Assembly (NCBI GenBank): GCA_905210055.1
Contig: CAJLVH010000005.1
Location: 1-37,594 of the forward strand
Source of the DNA: an uncultured Enorma sp.
GTDB taxonomy: Bacteria > Actinomycetota > Coriobacteriia > Coriobacteriales > Coriobacteriaceae
Direction: 5' to 3'
DNA length: 37,594 nucleotides
Shown: in pieces, positions 1 to 7,386 of the stretch
Numbering within the stretch: the stretch's first letter is position 1
Layout of the letters: the number at the start of each line of letters is the position of its first letter
The notes under the pieces: generated by a model
Seen by the model: only the letters and a program-made list of their open reading frames with translations
Database searches by the model: none
Told to the model about the DNA's origin: nothing
Position numbers and translations under genes: made by a program

Positions 1-4
1 CCCC

Positions 5-35
5 CCAGCCAATAACCCCCGTCCCCAATGGCTGG
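5..35 (+). terminator. Possible hairpin at window edge
   Basis: Arms CCAGCCA (5-11) and TGGCTGG (29-35) are exact reverse complements, followed by a short TTTGT. It may end a gene lying left of the window. The loop of 17 nt is long and the T-run weak, so this is a tentative call. Confidence 0.3.
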
Positions 36-136
36 TTTGTCATCTCTCGGTAAGGCTTTCTGCATAACTGCTGCGCATACGCGTGCGCGGGGAATACTCG
101 TCAAAATACCCGCAACTGTGGCGCTTGGGAGGTCGC

Positions 137-823
137 ATGGACGCCGCCGTCGTGTATTGCTCGCAAACCGGTTCGGCCAAAACGTACGCCAGCTGGATGG
201 CGGAAGAGCTGGGTTGCACGCCCGAGCCGCTGGACAACATCGAAACTGTGGCGGCGAACGCTGAACTTGTCGTATTCGTAAGCTGGTTCCACGCGGCGAG
301 CTTGAAGGGCGCCAAGCGGTTCCAGGCGTATATGGCGGAGCATCCCGAGAAACGCTATGCCATAGTCGCTGTGGGTGCCACGCCCATGCCGTGCGATCTG
401 TGGCCTGCCTCCGAGCACGAAGAGGCGTTCCGCCGCTCCTTCCCAGCAGATCGGTATGCCGATCTGCCCTGGGTCTATTGCCGCGGCGGCTTTCACTTCG
501 AACGCCTGGGGGCGATGGACAAAGTGGCCATGCGCATCTACTTCAAGATGCTCGAAGGCGAAATCAAGCGCGGCAACAAACGTGAGCAAATCTCTCTCGA
601 TGGCATGCGCAAAGGCTTCGATGGCTGCAACCGCGCGTACCTGGAGCCGCTGCTTGAGCAGCTGGGGGGTGCGGAGGTAGCGGGCGGCGGCCCAACATCC
701 CAATATCGCGCTTCAATCGCCCTCCAGACACGCTTTACGCCAATCGACGATACTTCGTCCCCCTCGCTACACCACTTGTTTCAACCACGCCAAGGGAAAC
801 GAGGTGCTGAAGAATTTTCGTGA
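137..823 (+). CDS. Flavodoxin-domain protein
   Basis: A 228-residue protein from the ATG at 137. That start is preferred because GGGAGG lies at 127-132 just upstream; an ATG at 83 lacks such a site. The N-terminus MDAAVVYCSQTGSAKTYASW has the flavodoxin FMN-phosphate loop pattern (S/T-Q-T-G-S-A-K-T), followed by the beta strand ELVVFVSWFHAASLKG. The closest fold type is the Flavodoxin_5/HemG-like group, which binds FMN and moves electrons in the cytoplasm. No substrate can be named. The fold is essentially complete by about residue 178. The remaining roughly 50 residues are low in recognisable structure and run 89 nt into the convergent gene that ends at 735, so the tail may be read-through after loss of the original stop. 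The flavin-binding family is fairly sure; the exact role is unknown. Confidence 0.7.
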   Translation: MDAAVVYCSQTGSAKTYASWMAEELGCTPEPLDNIETVAANAELVVFVSWFHAASLKGAKRFQAYMAEHPEKRYAIVAVGATPMPCDLWPASEHEEAFRRSFPADRYADLPWVYCRGGFHFERLGAMDKVAMRIYFKMLEGEIKRGNKREQISLDGMRKGFDGCNRAYLEPLLEQLGGAEVAGGGPTSQYRASIALQTRFTPIDDTSSPSLHHLFQPRQGKRGAEEFS

Positions 824-1991
824 GCTTTGACCTGCTGAAGTCGACGCCTTCCAGCAACTCCCCCACCGCCATGGGCCGCACCGCGCTCAGCAAGTCGTAC
901 ACGCGCCGCTGGTCATCGGTAAGCCCAATATCGCTTTTCACGAGGGGCAGCACCACCGATATGGCATGTTCCGTTATGGTAAACATGGGCTTTGTCAGGC
1001 TCTGTTCGTACGCCTCTTTTATTCGCCGAACGCCCGTGCCAAACGCCTCAATGATGTCGAGTCGATAAAAGACGTTGGCCAAGATAGGATTTCGCATAAC
1101 GGATACCATACCCGATAGGTATGTTTCTTCAGACATCCCAGCGGGCAAGCCGCCGGGAGACGAGATTTCTACCCGATCTGGATACATCGACACGCGCACC
1201 CGAGCGGCGATGTCCCATGTTCTGTGAACTACAGCATTGGCAAGCGCCTCGCGAAACGCACGCATCGGAATCGTCTCGATCAGCTCGCGCTGAACGTCCC
1301 TTACCACCTCGTAGCAGTAGGCATCTTTGAACAGCTCAATGGTTTTATCGAACTCGTCAAGTAGGCATGCCCCCTCGTATGTCGCACGTTTTAATATCAC
1401 GCTGACACTCTCGCCGAAACGCGCAACGTCTATCCCGGGGAAATCGCTTTCATCTGCAAGAATCGCGGCTGCGTTGTTGTACGCTCCGTCAGCCGAAAGC
1501 AAGTTGAGCGTCTTGAGTGTGTCCTCGTTGAAATATTCGAGTCCGAGCGCTTTTTGGACCACACTACCGAGGTAAGAAAACTTGAGGTTTTGCTTCGCTG
1601 CGGGAAGCTGCTCGAAATTCAGATTGTTCCCGGCAAGCACGAGCCGCGTAAACTCGGTGCGATCGACTTCGACCGTTGCGCTATCCGCACGCTTATAGGC
1701 TTTTGCACGATACAGGTACGGGGTAGCCAAACCGGGCTTGACCGAAAGCTCAACCGTTTTTGAAGCCTCATGCACTACAAGTGAGTAGTCCGGGATAGGT
1801 GAGATGGAGTCATTAATACGATTCTCAATAACTAGACATGTTCGAACGGGATCCTCTAGTCCAATCGGCTCGCCCGCATCGTTAACGCCAAAGACAATCG
1901 ACCCGCCATCATAGTTAGCAAATGCAGATACCGTTTTTAGAAACGACGCCGTCACCGCCGACTTGAACTCTAGGGTCTTACCTTCACGCAT
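735..1991 (-). CDS. AlbA_2 (Schlafen-type) DNA-binding protein with HATPase_c_4 and winged-helix domains
   Basis: A 418-residue protein. The ATG at 1991 is chosen because GGGAGG sits about 8 nt upstream; a TTG at 2048 in the same frame lies inside a palindrome and is unlikely. The N-terminus (EGKTLEFKSA, then FANYDGGSIVFGVND at about 20-40) is the AlbA_2/Schlafen nucleic-acid-binding domain. The middle has the GHKL-type ATPase fold seen in this family: FREALANAVVHRTWD near residue 250, EISSPGGLP, and RNPILANVFYRLDIIEAFGTGVRRI. The last 60 residues form a winged helix (ELLEGVDFSRSKLTKILQHLVSLGVVE). Such proteins are usually described as putative transcriptional regulators, often standing alone. 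The upstream palindromes overlapping its promoter suggest that it represses itself. Family assignment is firm; target genes are unknown. Confidence 0.85.
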   Translation of the reverse strand: MREGKTLEFKSAVTASFLKTVSAFANYDGGSIVFGVNDAGEPIGLEDPVRTCLVIENRINDSISPIPDYSLVVHEASKTVELSVKPGLATPYLYRAKAYKRADSATVEVDRTEFTRLVLAGNNLNFEQLPAAKQNLKFSYLGSVVQKALGLEYFNEDTLKTLNLLSADGAYNNAAAILADESDFPGIDVARFGESVSVILKRATYEGACLLDEFDKTIELFKDAYCYEVVRDVQRELIETIPMRAFREALANAVVHRTWDIAARVRVSMYPDRVEISSPGGLPAGMSEETYLSGMVSVMRNPILANVFYRLDIIEAFGTGVRRIKEAYEQSLTKPMFTITEHAISVVLPLVKSDIGLTDDQRRVYDLLSAVRPMAVGELLEGVDFSRSKLTKILQHLVSLGVVETSGVARGTKYRRLA

Positions 1992-2015
1992 GATTATTCC
2001 CTCCCGCATTTCTAC

Positions 2016-2068
2016 TTTTGCGTACATTATACGCAAAAAAGTACGCAAGAAATTTCTTGCGTACTTTT
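2016..2068 (-). promoter_or_regulatory. Promoter with overlapping palindromic operators for the AlbA_2 gene
   Basis: On the minus strand a perfect TATAAT box lies at 2031-2026. It sits inside an inverted repeat, TTTTGCGTA (2016-2024) with TACGCAAAA (2030-2038). Immediately upstream is a perfect 32-nt palindrome, 2037-2068, centred at 2052/2053. The core unit TACGCAA or its complement TTGCGTA occurs four times between 2018 and 2064. A -35 box is not clear. The arrangement looks like a repressor-covered promoter, most simply autoregulation by the downstream DNA-binding protein. Confidence 0.75.
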
Positions 2069-2218
2069 ATGCGTCATTTTGACGCGATAATTCTCTAATT
2101 GAGTAAGCGATTGGCAAAAAGTGGCATTTTCAGTACAGATAGCTTTCGAAAAGTGGCAGGCATCGCCTCCCCTTTGTTTCGGCGGCTATCTTAACGACTT
2201 TCGTCATGAAGCGCAGTA

Positions 2219-2241
2219 TTGTGCAAACACTGTTTGCACAA
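2219..2241. promoter_or_regulatory. Orphan operator-like palindrome
   Basis: TTGTGCAAACA (2219-2229), one central base, then the exact reverse complement TGTTTGCACAA (2231-2241). The 11-bp arms are typical of a dimeric repressor site, but no gene starts within reach on either strand. The surrounding stretch 2069-2218 shows no convincing gene. Confidence 0.4.
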
Positions 2242-2289
2242 CTCCAGTCGCTTCTCACGCGCGCTCGTAGTTGCATACCCCTCATGCAA

Positions 2290-2319
2290 AAGCCGCCCTT
2301 CCTTGCGGAAAAGCGGCTT
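2290..2319 (-). terminator. Hairpin downstream of cysS
   Basis: Arms AAGCCGC and GCGGCTT pair, with a second inner stem TTCC/GGAA around a TTGC loop. On the minus strand the stem runs into GCTTTTGC, a short U-rich tail. It may be a backup terminator behind the stronger one at 2410-2450. Confidence 0.45.
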
Positions 2320-2346
2320 GGCTTGCACTCTACCTGCGCGATGTAA

Positions 2347-2366
2347 TAAAACCCCTAGGGTTATTA
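2347..2366. repeat. Diverged copy of the AATAACCCC repeat
   Basis: The stretch AAACCCCTAGGGTTATT is self-complementary around CCTAGG and resembles the AACCCCTGGGGTTATTTTAC copies at 31253 and 6760. It lies about 105 bases past the cysS stop, matching the 3'-end placement of the other copies. Confidence 0.4.
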
Positions 2367-2409
2367 TGCAAGGTTGCCTCGGTTTCTGAGGTGCGGCAGA
2401 TTGCCGTGA

Positions 2410-2450
2410 AAACGGTCGGGCATAGGCCTCGGGGCCATGCCCGACCGTTT
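2410..2450 (-). terminator. cysS terminator
   Basis: A 14-bp perfect stem (2410-2423 with 2437-2450) extended by GGCC/GGCC around a CCGA loop. On the minus strand it ends ACCGTTTTC, so a short U-run follows the stem. It begins about 20 bases after the cysS stop and is the strongest terminator in this interval. Confidence 0.75.
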
Positions 2451-2470
2451 GAACGGCAAGATGCCGTGCC

Positions 2471-3943
2471 TCAGGAAGCGAGGTACTTGATGCGGGAGCC
2501 GGCGGCGGTGTCCTCGATCATGAGACCCATGTCGCGCAGCTGGTCGCGGATGGCGTCGGCCGTGCCCCAGTCCTTGGCGGCACGTGCTTCGGCACGCGCG
2601 GCGAGGATGCGCTCGGCGGCCTCGTTCACGTCGTCGCCCGTGTAGGCGCAGAGCCCCGCGGCCACACCGAGCAGCCCCACGGGCAGCTCTTCCTCGGGCT
2701 CAGGCAGCTCGACGCCCAGCTGAACGAGCGCACCGGCGATCACGGCACCACACACGCGCGCCACCTCGGGATCGACCGCACCCGCCGCCTGGTCGAGATA
2801 CGTGTTCGCCTCGGTCACGAGCTGGAAGTAGGCGGCGATGGCGCCGGCGGTATTGAAGTCGTCATTCATGCAGGCCTCGTACTCTGCAGCGGCGCGCTCC
2901 ATAGCAGACGTGAGGCCGGCCGCAAGCTCGGCATCCGGTTCGCCTTCCGCATGGTCTGCCGCCCACTTGAGGTTCTGCACCGTACCGGCGATGCGCGTAA
3001 GCGAATTCTCCGCACCCTCGAGACGCTCCCACGAGAAATCAAGCGGCGAGCGGTAATGCGTCTGCAGCATGAGCAGGCGCAGCGCCGCCGCGGAGTGCTT
3101 CTCGAGCACTTCTTCGAGCGTGAAGAAGTTGCCCAGGCTCTTCGACATCTTCTCGCCGTCGACGAGCAGCATGCCCGTATGCATCCACGTGTTCGCGAAC
3201 CCCTCGTGCCAAGCGCACGTGGCCTGAGCGCACTCGTTCTCGTGGTGCGGGAAGGCGAGGTCGGAACCGCCGCCGTGGATGTCGATCGGCACGCCTAGGT
3301 AACGATGCACCATGGCCGCGCACTCGGTGTGCCAACCGGGACGACCCTCGCCCCACGGACTCGGCCAGCTCGGCTCGCCGGGCTTCGCAGCCTTCCAGAG
3401 CGCAAAGTCGAGCGGATCGCGCTTGTCCTCGTTCTCCTCGATGCGCGCGCCCACCATGAGGTCGTCAATCTTGCGGCCAGACACCTCTCCGTAGCTCGGG
3501 TCGCTGCGTACCGCGAAGTACACGTCGCCGTTCTCCGCAGCGTAGGCGTGTCCCTGCTCGATGAGGCTCTTGATCATGCCGATCATGGGGCCGATCTCTT
3601 TCGTCGCGCGCGGGCGCACGTCCGGGTCGAGCACGTTCGCCTTGTGCATGACGTCGATGAACTTCTTAGAGAACTCTTCCGCCACGTCCTCGGGGGCACA
3701 CCCCTGCTCGTTCGCGCGGTTGATGATCTTGTCGTCCACATCGGTGAGGTTCTGTGCGAACGTAACCTCGTAACCGCTCGCGATGAGCCAGCGGCGAATC
3801 ACGTCGAACGAGATGAACGTGCGCGCATTACCGATATGAATGTTGTCGTACACGGTGGGGCCGCACACGTACATGCGCACTTTGCCCTCGTCAATGGGCT
3901 GGAACTCCTCTTTCGCGCGCTTTGCGCTGTTGTAGATGAGCAT
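2471..3943 (-). CDS. cysS: Cysteine--tRNA ligase
   Basis: Cytoplasmic class I synthetase that charges tRNA-Cys. It has 490 residues, normal for the family. The ATG at 3943 follows AAGGAGT at good spacing. Visible motifs in order: the zinc-ligand CGPTVYDNIHIGNAR, which holds the HIGH-type signature (HIGN) near residue 37; FPHHENECAQ (zinc ligands H, H, E/C) near residue 235; and the KMSKSLGN activation loop near residue 266. The C-terminal helical anticodon-binding part is complete and ends SRIKYLAS. Two hairpins downstream suggest that transcription ends here. In many actinobacteria cysS follows ispD-ispF directly; here a thiamine cassette lies between. No oddities in the protein. Confidence 0.98.
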   Translation of the reverse strand: MLIYNSAKRAKEEFQPIDEGKVRMYVCGPTVYDNIHIGNARTFISFDVIRRWLIASGYEVTFAQNLTDVDDKIINRANEQGCAPEDVAEEFSKKFIDVMHKANVLDPDVRPRATKEIGPMIGMIKSLIEQGHAYAAENGDVYFAVRSDPSYGEVSGRKIDDLMVGARIEENEDKRDPLDFALWKAAKPGEPSWPSPWGEGRPGWHTECAAMVHRYLGVPIDIHGGGSDLAFPHHENECAQATCAWHEGFANTWMHTGMLLVDGEKMSKSLGNFFTLEEVLEKHSAAALRLLMLQTHYRSPLDFSWERLEGAENSLTRIAGTVQNLKWAADHAEGEPDAELAAGLTSAMERAAAEYEACMNDDFNTAGAIAAYFQLVTEANTYLDQAAGAVDPEVARVCGAVIAGALVQLGVELPEPEEELPVGLLGVAAGLCAYTGDDVNEAAERILAARAEARAAKDWGTADAIRDQLRDMGLMIEDTAAGSRIKYLAS

Positions 3944-4229
3944 GCGGACTCCTTCGATTCACACCGGCAGACGCGATGCCGGGCACTTGTCACGTGTGTT
4001 CATTGTAACGGTATACCCGAAACTCTGGAGCATCCCGCGCAAGGTGGACAAACTTGTCATGTGCGGCCGCGCTGCCGTGCGCTTCAGCACCCGCAACGCA
4101 ACGCTTGCATCGCCGTGACGCCTACAATTTCAATCAACCCGCCAAGCGCCTTCGTTTTCGTCAGAGCTTAGGCTGAGACCGTCGCTACATCTGAGTTGCC
4201 GAAGCCCTAAAAAGGTTCTGAGGACGAAA
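3944..4229. other. cysS upstream region, no gene seen
   Basis: No credible ORF on either strand. A TACAAT on the minus strand at 4007-4002 could serve as a cysS -10 box, but no good -35 partner is visible. The stretch 4152-4229 holds a loose inverted repeat (TTTTCGTCAGAG against TCTGAGGACGAAAA) that abuts the 155-nt palindromic element. Confidence 0.4.
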
Positions 4230-4384
4230 ATGGCCAAAAACGAAAGTATTGTGACACCCATCCTGCGAAAAGAGGGGTGCGACCCGCCCACCGCCCTGGT
4301 ACCGGCGTCGGTTATCCCAGCTATGGACGAAGCGCACCCCTGTTTCCCAAGAAGAAGTGTCACAACACTTTTGTTTTTGGCCAC
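4230..4384. repeat. 155-nt long palindromic element, copy 1
   Basis: The two ends are inverted repeats of about 50 nt: GGCCAAAAACGAAAG at the left, CTTTTGTTTTTGGCC at the right. The middle holds CCACCGCCCTGGTA and GGTTATCCCAGCTA. The reverse complement aligns without gaps over the full 155 nt to the copy at 25223-25377. Short ORFs reading MAKN... on both strands are a by-product of the palindrome. No transposase is adjacent. It could be a miniature mobile element or a structured RNA/DNA site. 4385-4468 shows nothing further. Confidence 0.8.
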
Positions 4385-4468
4385 AACGACGTATCGGGCG
4401 TTCTACGAACGGCGCGCGGACCTAACGCCCCGCCGTCAAACGCCCGTTCAGCTCTCGCGTCGCCGCAC

Positions 4469-5167
4469 CTACACGTTGGTGCGCCACAGATCGACAAGCT
4501 CCTTTGCCGCCCCGTGCGGATCGTCGGCACCCGCGACAGCGGAAACCACGAAGAACCCGTCGACGCCGGTCTTTGCAAGCGCGGGGATATCGGCTGCCTT
4601 CACGCCTCCGCCCACCACGATGGGCTTCGGGCTCACGCGGCGCAGCTCCGCGAGCTCTTCGAGGCTGCGCGTAATGACGCGCCCATCATCATCGAGGCCG
4701 CAATCCGGCTTGGTCGCCGTCTCGTGGAGCGGCCCTACGCCCAGGTAATCGACCTGCGAGGTGTCGGCCGTCTCAATATAGCGGCGCATCTCGTGAGCAG
4801 CCGCCGAAAGACCCACGATCGAATCTTCTCCCAGGTACTTGCGGCACACCTCGACCGGAATGTCACTTTGCCCCACGTGCACGCCGTCGACCTTGATGCA
4901 CGCTTCGCGGCACGCAAGCGCCACGTCCAGGCGGTCGTCAATCAAGAGCGGCACGGTATCCGACTTACCAGCGGCGGCAATGACATCCGCTACGGAGCGC
5001 GCGCACTCCATGAGCTCGCGTGCGCCCGCAACCTTCGAGCGCACCTGCACGATGGTGAACCCCGCATCGAGCGCAGCACGAACCACATCGGCCACGGGGC
5101 GTCCCAGCGTATTCTCGGGGCCAAGTACCAGGTAAGCGGAAATATCCAGGTTGTCGCGAATACTCAT
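4469..5167 (-). CDS. thiE: Thiamine-phosphate synthase
   Basis: Joins HMP-pyrophosphate and HET-phosphate to give thiamine phosphate, in the cytoplasm. It has 232 residues from the ATG at 5167. This start is preferred over the ATG at 5173 because AAAGGA is 6 nt away from the former and abuts the latter. The TIM-barrel motifs are in order: IVQVRSK (beta 2), LLIDDRLDVAL, DGVHVGQSD (the conserved H-x-G-Q), SIVGLSAAA, VDYLGVGPLHETATK (the GxGP-x-x-x-T/S-x-T-K phosphate loop) and PIVVGGGV near residue 185. It is the last gene of the riboswitch-led cassette, separated from the gene before it by a 17-bp-arm palindrome that could reduce read-through. Confidence 0.95.
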   Translation of the reverse strand: MSIRDNLDISAYLVLGPENTLGRPVADVVRAALDAGFTIVQVRSKVAGARELMECARSVADVIAAAGKSDTVPLLIDDRLDVALACREACIKVDGVHVGQSDIPVEVCRKYLGEDSIVGLSAAAHEMRRYIETADTSQVDYLGVGPLHETATKPDCGLDDDGRVITRSLEELAELRRVSPKPIVVGGGVKAADIPALAKTGVDGFFVVSAVAGADDPHGAAKELVDLWRTNV

Positions 5168-5201
5168 ATGCATTCCTTTCTGCGGTGGCTCATTTGGTGC
5201 T

Positions 5202-5255
5202 CATTTGGGACAGGTTTCAATGAGTCACATGACGCGACGAAACCTGTCCCAAATG
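5202..5255. repeat. GGGACAGG palindrome (REP-like)
   Basis: Perfect 17-nt arms CATTTGGGACAGGTTTC (5202-5218) and their reverse complement (5239-5255). The 20-nt loop carries GAGTCACATGA, and GGTCACATGA recurs just past the right arm. It sits between thiE and the thiamine-binding gene. It belongs to a family of similar palindromes at 7315, 29724, 32112 and perhaps 36176 in this window. Confidence 0.75.
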
Positions 5256-5266
5256 GGTCACATGAC

Positions 5267-5563
5267 TTAGGCAAGAAGTTCGTCGACGACACGCACTTTG
5301 CGCTCCAACATGTTCTCGAAGCCGGGACGGATATCCGCCTTGAGCACGACTTCGGTGCGAATGCCACGCTCCGCGAGCACGAAGGTCGCGTCTTTCACCA
5401 CGCGCATGACGTCGTCCCACTCGCCCTCAATCTCGGTGAACATGGAGTTCGTGCGACACGAGAGGCCGCTTTCGCGAATCACGCGAACCACGTCGGCGAC
5501 GTACTCCTTGAGCTCGTCGCCCACACCAACCGGTGCGATTGCCACGGCTACCAGCGTGTTCAT
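5267..5563 (-). CDS. MTH1187-family thiamine-binding protein
   Basis: 98 residues, normal for the DUF77/MTH1187/YqgV group (ferredoxin-like fold). It starts MNTLVAVAIAPVGVG and continues CRTNSMFTEIEGEWDDVMRVVKDA, the family's typical second half. Members bind thiamine or a pyrimidine precursor and are often found under TPP riboswitches, as here. The ATG at 5563 follows the thiM stop codon with no gap, with GAGGAGG inside the thiM end as its ribosome site, so translation is probably coupled. It might deliver or buffer a thiamine intermediate for the two enzymes beside it; that role is inferred. Confidence 0.88.
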   Translation of the reverse strand: MNTLVAVAIAPVGVGDELKEYVADVVRVIRESGLSCRTNSMFTEIEGEWDDVMRVVKDATFVLAERGIRTEVVLKADIRPGFENMLERKVRVVDELLA

Positions 5564-6403
5564 TTACGCCTCCTCGAGATCGAAGGGGTTGGCGGCAATA
5601 TCTTCGGGCGTGGCCAGGTAGAGTTCGTCGAGGAACGCCACCTGGAAGCTGCCCGGTGCCTTGACCTTGGCTTCGGCGCGAGCGCCCGCGAGGTTGTAAA
5701 CGTTCACGGCAGCGAGCGCGGCAGCAAGCGGCGTCTTCGCGCAAGCGGCGTACACCGCGCACACCCCGCCCAAGCTGCAGCCCGAGCCGGTGATCTGCGT
5801 CATGAACTGCGAGCCGCCATGTGAGAGCGCCACGACCTCGCCGTCTGTCACCAGGTCGACCTCACCAGAGACGGCAACAGCGCCGCCCGTGTAGCGCGCG
5901 ATCGCCACAGCAGCGGCACGCGCCTCGTCGACACCCTGCGTGGAGTCGACGCCGCGCACGGTGCTCTCGCCGCCGGCGCCCTCGAGCCCCCACAGGTCGG
6001 CAAGCGCGATGACCTCGGACGCGTTGCCGCGAATGATCGTGGGCTTCTGCTCCTTAAATCCGGCGAGCAGCTTCGTGCGCATCTCGCCAATTCCCACGGC
6101 CACCGGGTCAAGTACCCACGGCTTGCCGAGCTCCGCCAGTCGCGCGGCCGTGCGGGGCAGCGTCTCCTCATAGATGGGCAGCAGCGTTCCCACGTTGATG
6201 TACATGGCGGGGCCGGCGGCGGCCATGGCCTCGCCCTCGTCCGGCAGGTAGACCATCGCGGCAGACCCGCCAACGGCGATCTGCGCGTTCGCGACGAAGT
6301 TGATGGTCACGGTGTTCGTGATGGACGGCGCCATGGGGTTCGTTGCGCGCACGCACGCAGCGGCGTCGCGCACAAGGTCCTGAAGTTCGGCTTTCTCGAT
6401 CAT
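5564..6403 (-). CDS. thiM: Hydroxyethylthiazole kinase
   Basis: Phosphorylates the thiazole alcohol (HET) with ATP, the salvage entry to thiamine phosphate. It has 279 residues from the ATG at 6403, which is 7 nt from AAAGGA. The upstream extension of the same frame runs through the riboswitch terminator and is rejected. Ribokinase-like fold features include TNTVTINFVANAQIAVGGSAAM near the N-terminus (substrate site), WVLDPVAVG, PTIIRGNASEVIAL (conserved R-G-N-x-x-E), and the catalytic anion hole ITGSGCSLGGVCAVY near residue 205. It leads the cassette thiM, thiamine-binding protein, thiE. No thiC, thiD or thiG is nearby, so this cluster points to salvage rather than full synthesis. Confidence 0.95.
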   Translation of the reverse strand: MIEKAELQDLVRDAAACVRATNPMAPSITNTVTINFVANAQIAVGGSAAMVYLPDEGEAMAAAGPAMYINVGTLLPIYEETLPRTAARLAELGKPWVLDPVAVGIGEMRTKLLAGFKEQKPTIIRGNASEVIALADLWGLEGAGGESTVRGVDSTQGVDEARAAAVAIARYTGGAVAVSGEVDLVTDGEVVALSHGGSQFMTQITGSGCSLGGVCAVYAACAKTPLAAALAAVNVYNLAGARAEAKVKAPGSFQVAFLDELYLATPEDIAANPFDLEEA

Positions 6404-6429
6404 GGCTAGTTCCTTTCTGGAGCGCGAAC

Positions 6430-6512
6430 AAAAAAGGCGCTGCTTTGATGCCGCGCGTTCGCCAAGCCGACCCGTGCCCGCCCGCCGAAACATCGCGCCC
6501 GTCAGCAGCGCC
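6430..6512 (-). terminator. Riboswitch expression platform terminator
   Basis: On the minus strand GGCGCTGCT (6512-6504) pairs exactly with AGCAGCGCC (6444-6436), followed directly by six T (6435-6430). It lies between the TPP aptamer and thiM, so ligand binding would be expected to favour termination. The long loop has further GC-rich pairing. Confidence 0.85.
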
Positions 6513-6526
6513 CTCGTTCGCAGATA

Positions 6527-6634
6527 TGCTCCCTACGACAGTGTTAACTGACAGGTTCGAAGGGTTGGGCTCGCGCCCTCTCAACTCACGCACAAAGCGA
6601 CAGCGTGCCGCAACGGCATGGGTACCCCTGCATC
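6527..6634 (-). ncRNA. TPP riboswitch (THI element)
   Basis: On the minus strand the aptamer core is clear: CAGGGGTACC at the 5' end (near 6630), TTGAGAGGG (the CUGAGA region), then ACCCTTCGAACCTG, AACACTGTCGTAGGGAG at the 3' end (near 6530). This order and the 5' GGGG to 3' GTAGGGA closing match the conserved TPP-binding aptamer. An intrinsic terminator follows at 6512-6430 and then thiM. The optional P3a arm is short. It should switch off thiM and its two followers when thiamine pyrophosphate is plentiful. Confidence 0.93.
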
Positions 6635-6740
6635 GCACATCATGATAGCGCGGCGCAAAGCATTCGAACAGAGCTTTTCAGTCGATGAAAAAGGATAGAA
6701 ACCAGCTAGACCGGACGTTCTCAGTTTTGAATGTAAAAAA

Positions 6741-6775
6741 GTCGCTGGGGTTATTTTACGCTGGGGTTATTTTAC
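6741..6775. repeat. Tandem GTAAAATAACCCCAG repeat at the ispF 3' end
   Basis: GTCGCTGGGGTTATTTTAC (6741-6759) is followed at once by a second unit GCTGGGGTTATTTTAC (6760-6775). Read on the minus strand, the second unit encodes the last codons GTA AAA and the TAA stop of ispF. The 19-mer recurs exactly, inverted, at 27863-27881, and 18 bases ending in ACATGG recur at 31260-31277. Confidence 0.8.
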
Positions 6776-7246
6776 ATGGTCGAGCAGGCAGACCGCCCAG
6801 GCGCCAATGCCCTTGCCCTCGCCTTCCCAGCCCAGGCGCTCGGTCGTCGTGGCCTTCACGCCCACGCTCTCCACCGGCACGCCGAGAGCGGCAGCGAGGT
6901 TCTCGCGCATAGCGTCGCGGTACGGGCTAATCTTCGGCTCCTGGCAGGCGATGGTGCAATCCGCGTCCACGAACTCGTAGCCTCGCTCGCGCGCATACGC
7001 CATGACCGCTGCAAGCAGTTTGAGCGAATCCGCGCCCTCATAGGCGGGATCGGTATCGGGGAAGAGCTTGCCGATGTCTCCACCGCGGCATGCGCCCAGA
7101 ATGGCGTCGGCGAGCGCATGCGCCAGCACGTCGGCGTCGGAGTGCCCCAGCAGCCCGCGGTCGTGCGGGATGTCCACGCCGCCGATGATGCAGCGCCGAC
7201 CCTCAACAAGTTGGTGAACGTCGTACCCGTGTCCGATGCGCAGCAT
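6767..7246 (-). CDS. ispF: 2-C-methyl-D-erythritol 2,4-cyclodiphosphate synthase
   Basis: Cyclises CDP-ME-2-phosphate to MEcPP in the MEP isoprenoid pathway; a cytoplasmic trimer. It has 159 residues from the ATG at 7246, preceded by GGGGAG at 7 nt. The longer frame upstream has no family similarity. Key motifs: RIGHGYDVHQL with the metal-binding D-x-H at residues 9-11, GGVDIPHDRGLLGHSDADVLAHALADA with the metal-binding His and Ser/Asp cluster near residue 43, DIGKLFPDTDP near 62, and the C-terminal VKATTTERLGWEGEGKGI. The final residues HVK and the stop lie in a dispersed repeat. It is usually adjacent to ispD; here ispD is about 12.8 kb away, beyond the adhesin. Confidence 0.97.
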   Translation of the reverse strand: MLRIGHGYDVHQLVEGRRCIIGGVDIPHDRGLLGHSDADVLAHALADAILGACRGGDIGKLFPDTDPAYEGADSLKLLAAVMAYARERGYEFVDADCTIACQEPKISPYRDAMRENLAAALGVPVESVGVKATTTERLGWEGEGKGIGAWAVCLLDHVK

Positions 7247-7314
7247 AAGGTCGCTCCCCTCTCGCCGCAGCGTTATGCTCAATCGGGTATCAGGGTACCA
7301 TGCAAAGCAATAAT

Positions 7315-7365
7315 TTGGGGACGGCTTCGTCGGTGTCGTATTGACACGTTCGAACCCGTCCCCAA
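7315..7365. repeat. GGGGACGG palindrome (REP-like)
   Basis: TTTGGGGACGG...TTCG on the left pairs with CGAACCCGTCCCCAAA on the right with one mismatch. It lies between the wHTH gene and ispF and may also limit read-through. Same family as the 5202 element. Confidence 0.65.
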
Positions 7366-7386
7366 AGTGATGCGTGCTCCGAGGTG

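Noticed and set aside
4230..4748. Short ORFs beginning MAKN on both strands in the 155-nt elements
   Set aside because: They arise because the palindrome arms read alike on both strands. Differences between copies are not biased to silent positions, and no ribosome site precedes them.
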